Source: Alkalihalobacillus pseudalcaliphilus (GTDB taxonomy: Bacteria; Bacillota; Bacilli; Bacillales; Bacillaceae_D). Taken from it: 64,000 nt of DNA. Below, one piece after another: positions 52,977 through 61,327 of this stretch (position 1 is its first letter; each line of letters opens with the position of its first letter). A program made the translations under genes and the position numbers. The stretch is taken from assembly GCF_028610675.1 (NCBI RefSeq), contig NZ_JAQQWS010000006.1, forward strand, positions 172,961 through 236,960, given 5' to 3'. The notes beneath the pieces were generated by a model that worked only from the letters and a program-made list of their open reading frames with translations, made no database searches and was not told the DNA's origin.

Positions 52977-55952
52977 TTAAGCTAGTCTTCGTTTGGCTAC
53001 GACGTATACCGTACCTCCAATTAGCAAGAACACGAACCCTATCAATAAATACTGGTAGAAGTTACTGGCAGTATGGGGTAATGTATTCCCGTTCTGCTCT
53101 GTACCCTTACCTCCTGAGCCTCCGGGTTCTCCGGGTTCTCCTGGTCCTCCTGGTTCTCCTGGCTCTCCGGGTTCTCCTGGTCCTCCTGGCTCTCCGGGTT
53201 CTCCGGGTTCTCCGGGTTCTCCTGGTCCTCCTGGTCCTCCTGGTTCTCCTGGTCCTCCTGGCTCTCCGGGTTCTCCGGGTTCTCCTGGTTCCCCATCTGC
53301 AACAAGTGTTAAGACTCCAAATACTGAGGGGTCTTGGAAGCCTTGTCCAGTTAAATCATTCCATGTCGCGACACTCTGACGTGAGCCGTTTTGGGCATCA
53401 TTAATTTGTAGGTCAAAACCTAGTTTCATTGCTGATTCTGGCGTCACTTCTGTGAACGGAATTTTCAATTCGACTGTATAACCAGTCTCGGTCACTTTAG
53501 TCACCGATTCAAATCCCTCACTTTTATTTGGCGGGTTAAATGACGTCTCATTATCAAAGTTAACACGATATTGTCCATCGTCCTCTTCATAATAAGACGT
53601 TTTCGTATTATTCTCATCAATAAATACCTCAATCGAATCATGCTCCCATGGGTTATCACTCGTCTTATCGAGCTCAGAATCATTCACTTCTATAAAGACA
53701 TATAGGTTTTCTTCATCCCATAAAACTCGTCCGACTCCATCAGCTCCATTCCACGCTGTTTGATAACGGTTAATGAGTAACTCGTCGGCATTATCCCAAA
53801 TTTCATCGTATTCTCCGTCTACAAGGGGTGTACCATAGACAGCGGTGGCTTGATTAGCTTCTTGACTATCCACCTCGTGGTTTTCAATAAAACGCTCCGG
53901 ATCAATGACCGCATAGTAAGCAGGTTTAGCTTTTAAATCTCGGTCAAATAATAATGGGCTCTGGGCTGCACGCCAACTAGTTGCATCGTTCAAGCCCCAA
54001 AATGTAACACGTGAAATATGCTCAGCATGCTCTTTATATAATTGAAAAAGTTGAGCATACAAATATCCCTGTGTATTCGCTTCTTCTTCAGTCTGTACGC
54101 CATTACTACCGGCTGTTATATCAAGTTCTGTTACTCCGACTTCCACACCAAGTGATATAAATTTCTCAAGTGACATTCTCACATTTTCTGGGTTCGTATT
54201 TAAGTTATAATGCCCTTGCATACCAATTCCATCAATAAGAAGCTCCCCGTTATTTTCGGCAGCGTAATTATCATTGATTTCTTTGACCATTTGATAAATG
54301 GCTTCTGCTTTATTTCGGTTGTCATCATTATAATCATTGTAATACAATTTTATGTCCCAGCCATTTGCAACAATAACTTCCTTAGCTGCTAAGAAAGCTT
54401 GTTCCACATAATCCTCACCAATTGCATGATACCACCCAGATTGCCTTAAGGATGATCTCCAATCAGTTGGGGTTGGAGGATTATCATTCATAGCTTCATT
54501 CACTACATCCCAAGAAATCACATCTTCACCAAAATGCTCTACGGTTGTCTGAACATGTGTACGTAAATTGGCTAGTGCTTCTTCACGGTCTAAATAATTT
54601 CCTTCGTCATCCGTGTGAAGCCATTCAGCCGATTGCTGATGCCAAACTAAAACATGACCATGTATGCGTAATTCATTTTCTAATGCAGCCGATACGAAAT
54701 CATCCTCAGCCGTAAAATCAAATTCCCTTTGCTCATTATAGGCATAACCTGGTTTCATCGCATTTTCTGCTGTAATAAGATTATGATGTTTCATTAGCAG
54801 TTGCCCTCTCACCCCATCGAATTCATTCATGGCCCCTGCATTACCAATAAGAAAATAATCTTGATAGACATCTTTAATCGCTTCTAACTCATCCTCAATT
54901 TCAATTGCTTCTGAATTAAGCTTTTCAAATGTAACATCATCGACATAAAAAGAAGCCGTTGCCTGATTAGAGCTCTCAATATAAATAGACACGTTACCAT
55001 TACCTAAACTTGTATAACGGTAGGTTCCTTCAAGCTTAACCCACCCATCTTCAACATCTAACGTTTCACCATGTATATGATTATAACTAGCACCATCTCC
55101 ACTCCCAATTTGTGTGGACAATTGAAGTTGGGCTGTCTCAGGTGAAATCAACTTAACCATAGCAGAAATTTTATATTCAGCACCTAGTTCTATAAAAGGA
55201 TCTACATCTAAAGTAGGGCCGTGCCAAGGTTGTTCTCTATTCTCAACTTTTAAAGAATAAGAGCCATCTTCCGTAGCATTCGCTTCATTCGTTACCGTTA
55301 ATATCTCTGTTCCTGCTCTTCCTTCAAAACCATTTAACTCACCATTTTCAAAATTAATAGCTGAAAATTCCTCAATTGGTTCACTCGGTTCCGTTGGTAC
55401 TTCTTCATCCTCTTGTTCTTCTTCTGTAATTAGGATTTCTTCAATATAAAAGGAAAGTTCTTTTCCTGCACCATTCGTTTGAATTCGAAATGCTTTATCT
55501 TTATTTATATCCACTATGTATGACCCTTTTAAAGTAAAAGGTTCTCCTGTTGCTAGTTCACTAGAAACATATAAACCTTGATAGCTATCTACATTTTGAA
55601 GTAAAGCACGTGCGTCACTAGGAATATTTTCATCGTTTCCTATATACCCCGACACTTCAATTGAGTATTTTTTGTCTTGTTCCATGCCCACATCACTAAA
55701 AAAGATATCAACACCATCGTAATCATTTGTTCTATCAGTTACATAAATAGCATGTCCTTCTTCACTTGATGTAACCCAATCAAGAGTAGAATTACCTGCA
55801 GACTTAGCAACACCCACCCCATCTTCAAACTTTTGATGATACACAATTCTTGTTAGCGTTTCAGCTTTTACTACTATAGCTGACCAATTTGATGAAGTAG
55901 TTAATAGAATAATAAGAAACAATAGATTCATTTTCTTCAAAATTCTTCCCAA
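52977..55952 (-). CDS. Cell-wall-anchored GH10 endo-1,4-beta-xylanase with CBMs and collagen-like stalk
   Basis: This secreted multidomain protein of about 991 aa has, in order: a signal peptide (1-30); two CBM4/9- or CBM22-like modules (about 35-175 and 200-345); and a GH10 catalytic domain (about 355-690) with acid/base Glu in SWDVVNEAM and nucleophile Glu in VGVTELDITA. A CBM9-like module follows (about 705-885), then 18 Gly-X-Pro triplets (about 890-945). A sorting signal LPHTA closes the protein, with a hydrophobic helix and AKRRLA. It should degrade xylan at the cell surface. TTG at 55952 is preferred; ATG at 55961 abuts the GGAGG. A cre-like site lies upstream. Confidence 0.93.
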   Translation of the reverse strand: MGRILKKMNLLFLIILLTTSSNWSAIVVKAETLTRIVYHQKFEDGVGVAKSAGNSTLDWVTSSEEGHAIYVTDRTNDYDGVDIFFSDVGMEQDKKYSIEVSGYIGNDENIPSDARALLQNVDSYQGLYVSSELATGEPFTLKGSYIVDINKDKAFRIQTNGAGKELSFYIEEILITEEEQEDEEVPTEPSEPIEEFSAINFENGELNGFEGRAGTEILTVTNEANATEDGSYSLKVENREQPWHGPTLDVDPFIELGAEYKISAMVKLISPETAQLQLSTQIGSGDGASYNHIHGETLDVEDGWVKLEGTYRYTSLGNGNVSIYIESSNQATASFYVDDVTFEKLNSEAIEIEDELEAIKDVYQDYFLIGNAGAMNEFDGVRGQLLMKHHNLITAENAMKPGYAYNEQREFDFTAEDDFVSAALENELRIHGHVLVWHQQSAEWLHTDDEGNYLDREEALANLRTHVQTTVEHFGEDVISWDVVNEAMNDNPPTPTDWRSSLRQSGWYHAIGEDYVEQAFLAAKEVIVANGWDIKLYYNDYNDDNRNKAEAIYQMVKEINDNYAAENNGELLIDGIGMQGHYNLNTNPENVRMSLEKFISLGVEVGVTELDITAGSNGVQTEEEANTQGYLYAQLFQLYKEHAEHISRVTFWGLNDATSWRAAQSPLLFDRDLKAKPAYYAVIDPERFIENHEVDSQEANQATAVYGTPLVDGEYDEIWDNADELLINRYQTAWNGADGVGRVLWDEENLYVFIEVNDSELDKTSDNPWEHDSIEVFIDENNTKTSYYEEDDGQYRVNFDNETSFNPPNKSEGFESVTKVTETGYTVELKIPFTEVTPESAMKLGFDLQINDAQNGSRQSVATWNDLTGQGFQDPSVFGVLTLVADGEPGEPGEPGEPGGPGEPGGPGGPGEPGEPGEPGEPGGPGEPGEPGEPGGPGEPGEPGGSGGKGTEQNGNTLPHTASNFYQYLLIGFVFLLIGGTVYVVAKRRLA
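53107..53290 (-). repeat. Collagen-like Gly-X-Pro coding repeats in the xylanase gene
   Basis: Eighteen consecutive triplets of GEP or GGP type are encoded by nearly identical 9-nt units (GGTTCTCCG, GGTCCTCCT and similar on the + strand). Such low-complexity DNA is prone to length change by slippage. Confidence 0.9.
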
Positions 55953-55983
55953 TTGAAACATCCTCCTTTATCACGATTACATT

Positions 55984-55997
55984 TTAAAACGCTTACA
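55984..55997 (-). promoter_or_regulatory. cre-like site upstream of the xylanase gene
   Basis: TGTAAGCGTTTTAA on the minus strand matches the CcpA consensus TGWAANCGNTNWCA at 13 of 14 positions and lies about 32 nt before the start codon, a position suited to carbon catabolite repression. Confidence 0.6.
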
Positions 55998-56315
55998 TTT
56001 ATTTAAAAGATACCTCCTCTTACCTGTTAATTATCCCAAACGAAATAAAATAAGGAACTAGACAAAATATAGTTCATACACCAAAAACTAAATATTCTGT
56101 ATTTTATACACAACTATAACTTTACAAAGGCCTTACCGTTAGTAGTCTCTAAAGCATTCGTCCACATCTTCAAGTCAGTATTTTTTCACCTATTAGTAAG
56201 TATGTTACTATTGGAAGGAACGTGAGCTTTCAGAAAATTAAATTTTTACACATTTCATTTAGTTATTAGGTTATATGTATGTAATAAAGTAAATGTTTTT
56301 CGGAGGAGAAAATAT
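55998..56315. other. Intergenic region without a gene
   Basis: This AT-rich divergent region between the xylanase and MazG-like genes must hold both promoters. No repeat, RNA or open frame of note was seen. Confidence 0.5.
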
Positions 56316-56648
56316 ATGAAGCAACTAACTATCAAGGGATTACAAGATTATTTAGCATTGAAATACAAACAAGGGATCACCTCTAATGATTTATTCATGA
56401 AACTAGTTGAGGAAATTGGAGAGGTTGCTGAAGCATTAAATCAGCAAGAGGGAAGAAAGTCTAATACGGGAAATTCATCCTTAGAAAAAGAATTAGCAGA
56501 CGTCATACACTATACATTAGCCATAGCTAGCATAAACCAAATTGACTTATCTAAAGTTATTGTAGATAAGGACAAGGTAGCGGCAGTAAAGTATAAACAG
56601 TCTCCTAATCTAGCAGAGTTTTTGGAGAGAGAAGGGTTTAACCTGTAA
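56316..56648 (+). CDS. MazG-like nucleotide pyrophosphohydrolase
   Basis: This 110-aa all-alpha NTP pyrophosphatase-fold protein has the metal-binding motif MKLVEEIGEVAEAL (EExxE) paired with KELADVIHYTLAIA (ExxD). Relatives hydrolyse non-canonical or excess nucleoside triphosphates. It is a single-domain member in the cytosol. The ATG follows GGAGGAGAAAAT. The CRISPR array begins immediately after its stop, with no terminator between. Confidence 0.87.
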   Translation: MKQLTIKGLQDYLALKYKQGITSNDLFMKLVEEIGEVAEALNQQEGRKSNTGNSSLEKELADVIHYTLAIASINQIDLSKVIVDKDKVAAVKYKQSPNLAEFLEREGFNL

Positions 56649-56649
56649 A

Positions 56650-56880
56650 GTTAAGGGGTGTACACCTACATGTGGTGCGACTATTAACCCACCTCTCTTA
56701 GTTAATAATTTTGGAATTTCAATCCACGCACCTACATGAGGTGCGACGAGTGGCTTGAAATGAAAAAGCTCAAGTTACAGATTTCAATCCACGCACCTAT
56801 GTAAGGTGCGACTGTGTCTACGGTCACGAAGGGAGTTAATAAACGATGATTTCAATCCACGCACCTATGTAAGGTGCGAC
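56650..56880 (-). CRISPR. Short type I-C-like CRISPR array without cas genes
   Basis: Three full 32-nt repeats lie at 56716-56747, 56781-56812 and 56849-56880, plus a degenerate terminal repeat at 56650-56681. Read on the minus strand they begin GTCGCACCT and end GTGGATTGAAAT, the type I-C pattern. Spacers are 34, 33 and 36 nt. The hairpin GCACCT/AGGTGC is constant while the loop is ACATG in one repeat and ATGTA in two. The degenerate repeat marks the leader-distal end, so transcription is probably from right to left. No cas gene occurs in this window. Confidence 0.92.
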
Positions 56881-56882
56881 TG

Positions 56883-56901
56883 CGGAAATGTCTCATTTCC
56901 G
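56883..56901. other. Perfect hairpin next to the leader-side CRISPR repeat
   Basis: CGGAAATG, three nt, CATTTCCG begins two nt after the last repeat, in the position expected of the leader. The rest of the gap to 57081 shows no gene. Confidence 0.55.
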
Positions 56902-57081
56902 TCATATTAAACGCAAATTCAGCTACTCATAAACTCTGCTCTACCCACCGCTCTTAAAAACCACGTAACAATCGACGGAAATCGCCTTTTTTCACGGTGC
57001 GAATCGCTTAGGGAATTTATGATCGCCTCCCATTCGCACTTCACTCACGATATGTCAATGTCCATATCTATTTCGACAATT

Positions 57082-58053
57082 CTACAAGTAACCCTTTAAA
57101 AATTTGTCACTCAAGCTTTCCTTTTCCAAATGATGATTGGCTGCTTGAAAAGAGGCGATTACAGCTCCAGCTACTGGGGGGAGCTTTGGTAGAATTAACT
57201 CAACCTGTTCGTTCAGATTGTCTTTTAACGTTTTCATGATATCCTCAATAAATAAATCACTTCGATTCATCACACCACCAGTAAGAACGACAGGGATTTT
57301 TTCTCCTGTTTGAAATGGCTTCGCCGAGATTAAGGCGGCGATTTGTTCACCTAATTGTTGTGACTGGGCCTTTATAATTTCATTGGCAATACGGTCTCCA
57401 TTGTCCGCGGCAACCATGACGATTTTGCTTAATGACGCTATTGTCGCCCTTGCCTTTTCTCCATAAACAAAAGTGATTACCGAACTTAGATGAGTCACTT
57501 GAAAATGTTTGAGAAGAAGTTTCGTTATCTCGGTTTTGGGACCACGGTTATCATTTTCTAAAAAAGCTGCACGAAGTCCTGCTTGTCCGATCGCAAATCC
57601 ACTTCCTTCATCTCCAATTAAATAACCCCATCCTCCCACTCGATGACGGTTTCCCTTTGAGTCTATGCCGTATGTAATCGACCCTGTTCCGGAAATTTGT
57701 ACAACACCAGGTCCACCGAAAGTACCTGAGTATAGTGCAATCACCGCATCGTTATCTATCGTTATAAGGACCTCAGGTAAATGACTCTGCAAACATTGAC
57801 CTATCTCTTCTTTATAATTCTTGGCCTCTATCCCTGATAACCCAGCAAAAACACTAACCACATTTTTATAAGCTTGCTCATTCTGAATACTCAATGAATG
57901 TAAAAGTCTTATAAGCTCACTTTTTGCCTCATGTATTCCGATACTATTGGGATTCGTAGTACCTCCTGAAGCCTGTGCCACGATTTCTCCAGTAGACGAA
58001 GCTAGAATCGCCACCGTTTTTGTACCACCACCATCAATACCTATAGCAAACAT
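57082..58053 (-). CDS. BadF/BcrA-type ATPase, probable N-acetylglucosamine kinase
   Basis: This cytosolic ASKHA-fold protein of about 323 aa opens FAIGIDGGGTKTVAILAS (phosphate 1 loop). It has ITIDNDAVIALYSGTFGGPG, then VQISGTGSITYGID and GGWGYLIGDEGSGFAIGQ, all typical of COG2971 N-acetylglucosamine kinases. These phosphorylate GlcNAc, often from wall recycling. The ATG at 58053 follows GGAGGGGC. It is divergent from glcD/glcF and lies near an RpiR-type regulator, which fits amino-sugar use. Confidence 0.85.
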   Translation of the reverse strand: MFAIGIDGGGTKTVAILASSTGEIVAQASGGTTNPNSIGIHEAKSELIRLLHSLSIQNEQAYKNVVSVFAGLSGIEAKNYKEEIGQCLQSHLPEVLITIDNDAVIALYSGTFGGPGVVQISGTGSITYGIDSKGNRHRVGGWGYLIGDEGSGFAIGQAGLRAAFLENDNRGPKTEITKLLLKHFQVTHLSSVITFVYGEKARATIASLSKIVMVAADNGDRIANEIIKAQSQQLGEQIAALISAKPFQTGEKIPVVLTGGVMNRSDLFIEDIMKTLKDNLNEQVELILPKLPPVAGAVIASFQAANHHLEKESLSDKFLKGYL

Positions 58054-58323
58054 AAATGCCCCTCCTCTTATTCTATTAATCATACCGAATATTTAATATA
58101 GATGTCTATACCTCTTAAAGGAAAATGGAAGTGACTTTGACATTCGTTCACCTTCTTATTTATCTCCTACATTGCATCAAAAAAGTAACCCTTAGATTAT
58201 CGTTTAAAATTGTACTTATAACCAAAACTATTACTCCTCTCGCGCCTATATTTAGACATTCGCACATAGGATTTATGGCCCGTTCTTTTTATGATGGAGA
58301 TAGCAAGAATAGGAGTTGATTGG

Positions 58324-59739
58324 ATGATTACAGAGCTTTTAAAAAACGAATTTATCGACATTGTTGGTCAAGAAAACTATGAGGATAGCCCTGCATCTAA
58401 GCTCGTTTACTCTTTTGATGCGACACCTAATTATCAAGCAATGCCTGATGCTATTCTATCACCAAGAGATAAAAAAGAAGTGGCAGAAATTGTCAAGCTA
58501 TGTAACCAACACAAGATTCCCATCATACCTAGAGGCTCTGGCACCAATTTAAGCGCGGGTACAACACCACTTGAAGGTGGCATTGTCCTTTTATTTAAGC
58601 ACTTGGATCAAATTCTTGAAATAGACGAGGAAAATTTGACGATCACGGTCCAGCCTGGTGTCAACACTTTAGAAATGATCCAAACGGTAGAAGAAATTGG
58701 ACTCTTTTACCCTCCAGACCCCAGTTCGATGAAAATTTCTCAAATTGGTGGAAACATCAGCGAGAATTCTGGCGGATTGCGTGGTTTAAAATATGGTGTA
58801 ACTCGAGACTATGTATTAGGGCTTGAAATAGTTCTACCGAATGGGGAAATCATTCGAACCGGAGGCAAACTTGCTAAGGACGTGGCTGGCTATGACTTAA
58901 CTCGTTTATTCGTTGGTTCTGAAGGTACGCTTGGTATTGTAACTGAAGCCATTCTCAAGCTCATACCAAAACCAGAGACGAAAAAAACGATGCTTGCTTT
59001 GTATGACAGCATGGAGGCTGCTGCACAAACGGTATCAACCATTATAGCCAACCGTGTCATACCTGCAACGTTAGAGTTTTTAGATCAACCTACCCTTAAA
59101 GTCGTTGAAGAATTTTCAAAGATTGGACTGCCGACGGATGTAGAAGCTGTTTTATTAATCGAACAAGATGGACCTATTCAATCCGTTCAAACAGATATGG
59201 ATAAAATCGCGACTATTTGTGTACAAAGTGGTGCATTAAAAGTAGATGTCGCCAAATCTGAATTTGAAGCAGAACAATTGAGTACAGCACGGCGTTCTGC
59301 ACTGTCAGCCTTAGCTCGCTTAAAACCAACTACAATTTTAGAGGATGCAACGGTCCCACGCTCAGAAATTGCTAATATGGTTCGTGCAATCAATGAAATT
59401 GCCTCTAAATATCAAGTTGAAATTTGTACTTTCGGCCATGCTGGTGACGGTAATCTTCACCCGACTTGTATGACGGATGCAAGGAACAAGGAGGAAATGC
59501 ACCGAGTTGAGCAAGCTTTAGAGGAAATCTTTAAAAAAGCCGTTTCATTAGGTGGTACGATTACCGGTGAACATGGTGTCGGTGCCATGAAAGCTCCTTA
59601 TTTACATCTAAAGCTTGGCGAAGAAGGAATAGCTGCGATGCAAGCCCTTAAACAAGCCTTTGACCCAAATAATATTATGAATCCGAGTAAAATCTTCGCC
59701 AAATCATCACGTAAAAGGATTGTGGTGAGCCAATCATGA
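58324..59739 (+). CDS. glcD: FAD-linked oxidase subunit GlcD (glycolate or D-lactate oxidase)
   Basis: This 471-aa flavoprotein has an FAD-binding PCMH domain (about 35-215) with IPRGSGTNLSAGTTPLEGG, NISENSGGLRGLKYGVTRDY and FVGSEGTLGIVTE. A C-terminal FAD-oxidase domain contains CTFGHAGDGNLHPT and ITGEHGVGAMKAPYL. It oxidises glycolate or D-lactate with the GlcF subunit. The ATG at 58324 follows AGGAG at 8 nt. It overlaps glcF by ATGA, so translation is coupled. The same order with a CdaR-type regulator is the B. subtilis ysfB-glcD-glcF locus. Confidence 0.93.
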   Translation: MITELLKNEFIDIVGQENYEDSPASKLVYSFDATPNYQAMPDAILSPRDKKEVAEIVKLCNQHKIPIIPRGSGTNLSAGTTPLEGGIVLLFKHLDQILEIDEENLTITVQPGVNTLEMIQTVEEIGLFYPPDPSSMKISQIGGNISENSGGLRGLKYGVTRDYVLGLEIVLPNGEIIRTGGKLAKDVAGYDLTRLFVGSEGTLGIVTEAILKLIPKPETKKTMLALYDSMEAAAQTVSTIIANRVIPATLEFLDQPTLKVVEEFSKIGLPTDVEAVLLIEQDGPIQSVQTDMDKIATICVQSGALKVDVAKSEFEAEQLSTARRSALSALARLKPTTILEDATVPRSEIANMVRAINEIASKYQVEICTFGHAGDGNLHPTCMTDARNKEEMHRVEQALEEIFKKAVSLGGTITGEHGVGAMKAPYLHLKLGEEGIAAMQALKQAFDPNNIMNPSKIFAKSSRKRIVVSQS

Positions 59740-61067
59740 ATACGACAGAGAAACTAAGAATTACAAGACAATTTCAGGAAAAAATGGACTATGATGAGTT
59801 ATTAAACTGCATGCGCTGTGGCTTTTGTTTACCTACCTGTCCTACTTACATTGAATCTGGAAAAAACGAGCTCCATTCACCCCGTGGTCGGATTGCTTTG
59901 ATGAAAGCAGTTGTTGATGGTGACATAGAACCAGATGAGGAAGTCAAACGCTCATTAGATATGTGTTTAGGATGCAGGGCATGTGAGCCTGTCTGTCCAT
60001 CAGGTGTTAAGTATGGACACCTCCTTGAAGAGGCACGTGATATTATTTATCAAAATAAAAAGCCTTCATTACCGGTTAAAGCCGTTCGCCACCTTGTATT
60101 TGAGCAGCTCTTTCCTCACCAAAATCGAATGACAGGGCTTGTTGGGCTCCTTGGTTTCTATCAACGCTCGGGCCTAAGCTCTTTCGTGCGTAAAACAGGT
60201 GTGCTTAAAATATTTCCGGAAACGATGCAACTAATGGAAAAAGCCTTACCTACTGTGGCAAAAGTGAAAGAGATAAAAAACCGTGCTGAGCACCTAGAAC
60301 CTGTAGGTCCGAAAAAGAAAAACGTCGCATTTTTTAGCGGCTGTTTAATGGACACTGTCTTTATGAAAACCAATGAAGCGACAAAAAAGCTATTGCAATA
60401 TGCAGGCTGTGACATTGTTATTCCCAAAACACAAGCTTGCTGTGGAGCACTTCATGGACATAGTGGAGAAAAGGAAAAAGCCAAAGAAATGGCGAAACGG
60501 AACATTATCGCCTTTGAACAAGCTGAGGTTGATTATATTATTACAAATGCGGGAGGTTGTGGTGCCTTTTTGGTCGATTATGACCATCTCCTTAAAAGTG
60601 AACCAGAATGGGCTGATCGAGCTAAAGCCTTTACAGACAAAATTAAAGACATTACTTCCATTCTCGTTGAGTTACATTTCCATCAACAACCGTTAAAATT
60701 AAAGGATGATGTTTTGACGTACCAGGATTCATGTCACTTGCGTAACGGTCAGAAAACGTTCATCCAACCAAGACAATTGCTTCAATCAATGAAAGGTTCA
60801 CACTATGTTGAAATGAAAAATGCGGATCGCTGCTGTGGTTCGGCGGGTATTTATAATATTGTTGAGTCAGAAATGTCCATGCAAATTTTGGATTATAAAA
60901 TGAAGGAAACGAAAAAAACGCAAGCAAAGACAATTGTTACTTCTAATCCTGGTTGCCTGTTACAGATGAAGCTAGGCATTGAGAAGGAAGGGCTGCAGAA
61001 TGAGATGCGTGCCGTCCATATTGTCGATTTATTACTAGAGGCTTATGAGAATGCCAATATTTCTTGA
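59736..61067 (+). CDS. glcF: Iron-sulfur subunit GlcF
   Basis: This 443-aa protein has two [4Fe-4S] ferredoxin-type clusters (CMRCGFCLPTCPTY and CLGCRACEPVCPSG) in the first 100 residues. Two CCG domains follow, with CCGALHGHSG and CCGSAGIYN, each preceded by further conserved cysteines. It accepts electrons from GlcD and passes them to the respiratory chain at the membrane face. The start overlaps the glcD stop. No separate GlcE is present, as in other bacilli. Confidence 0.94.
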   Translation: MNTTEKLRITRQFQEKMDYDELLNCMRCGFCLPTCPTYIESGKNELHSPRGRIALMKAVVDGDIEPDEEVKRSLDMCLGCRACEPVCPSGVKYGHLLEEARDIIYQNKKPSLPVKAVRHLVFEQLFPHQNRMTGLVGLLGFYQRSGLSSFVRKTGVLKIFPETMQLMEKALPTVAKVKEIKNRAEHLEPVGPKKKNVAFFSGCLMDTVFMKTNEATKKLLQYAGCDIVIPKTQACCGALHGHSGEKEKAKEMAKRNIIAFEQAEVDYIITNAGGCGAFLVDYDHLLKSEPEWADRAKAFTDKIKDITSILVELHFHQQPLKLKDDVLTYQDSCHLRNGQKTFIQPRQLLQSMKGSHYVEMKNADRCCGSAGIYNIVESEMSMQILDYKMKETKKTQAKTIVTSNPGCLLQMKLGIEKEGLQNEMRAVHIVDLLLEAYENANIS

Positions 61068-61240
61068 TTCGTAGGAGCTCATTTAAGAGTAGATGGATGG
61101 TTATACGAAAGGGAGGGTCGGAGTCCTATAGGAGTTGGCTCTGATCATTCCTTTCCCTCCATACTCAAAATTCTGCCAAACGTATTCACCCAAAACAAAA
61201 AGGAATTAATCACTCAAGCAAATATAAAACCATTCATGAA

Positions 61241-61270
61241 AAGAACCAAACATCAATCTCCTGTTTGGTC
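61241..61270 (-). terminator. Terminator of the CdaR-type regulator gene
   Basis: On the minus strand ACCAAAC and GTTTGGT form a 7-bp stem followed by TCTTTT. The rest of 61068-61327 holds a GC-richer imperfect inverted repeat at about 61108-61161 (GGGAGGG with CCCTCC) that may terminate glcF. Confidence 0.6.
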
Positions 61271-61327
61271 GTAATAAAAATTGCTATTTATTTGAGACAT
61301 GTGAATCATTCATCAAGTTAGTACGTT

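Noticed and set aside
53042..53404. Alternative frames over the collagen-like region of the xylanase
   Set aside because: Low-complexity DNA keeps other frames open; the GH10 protein frame is continuous and explains the sequence.
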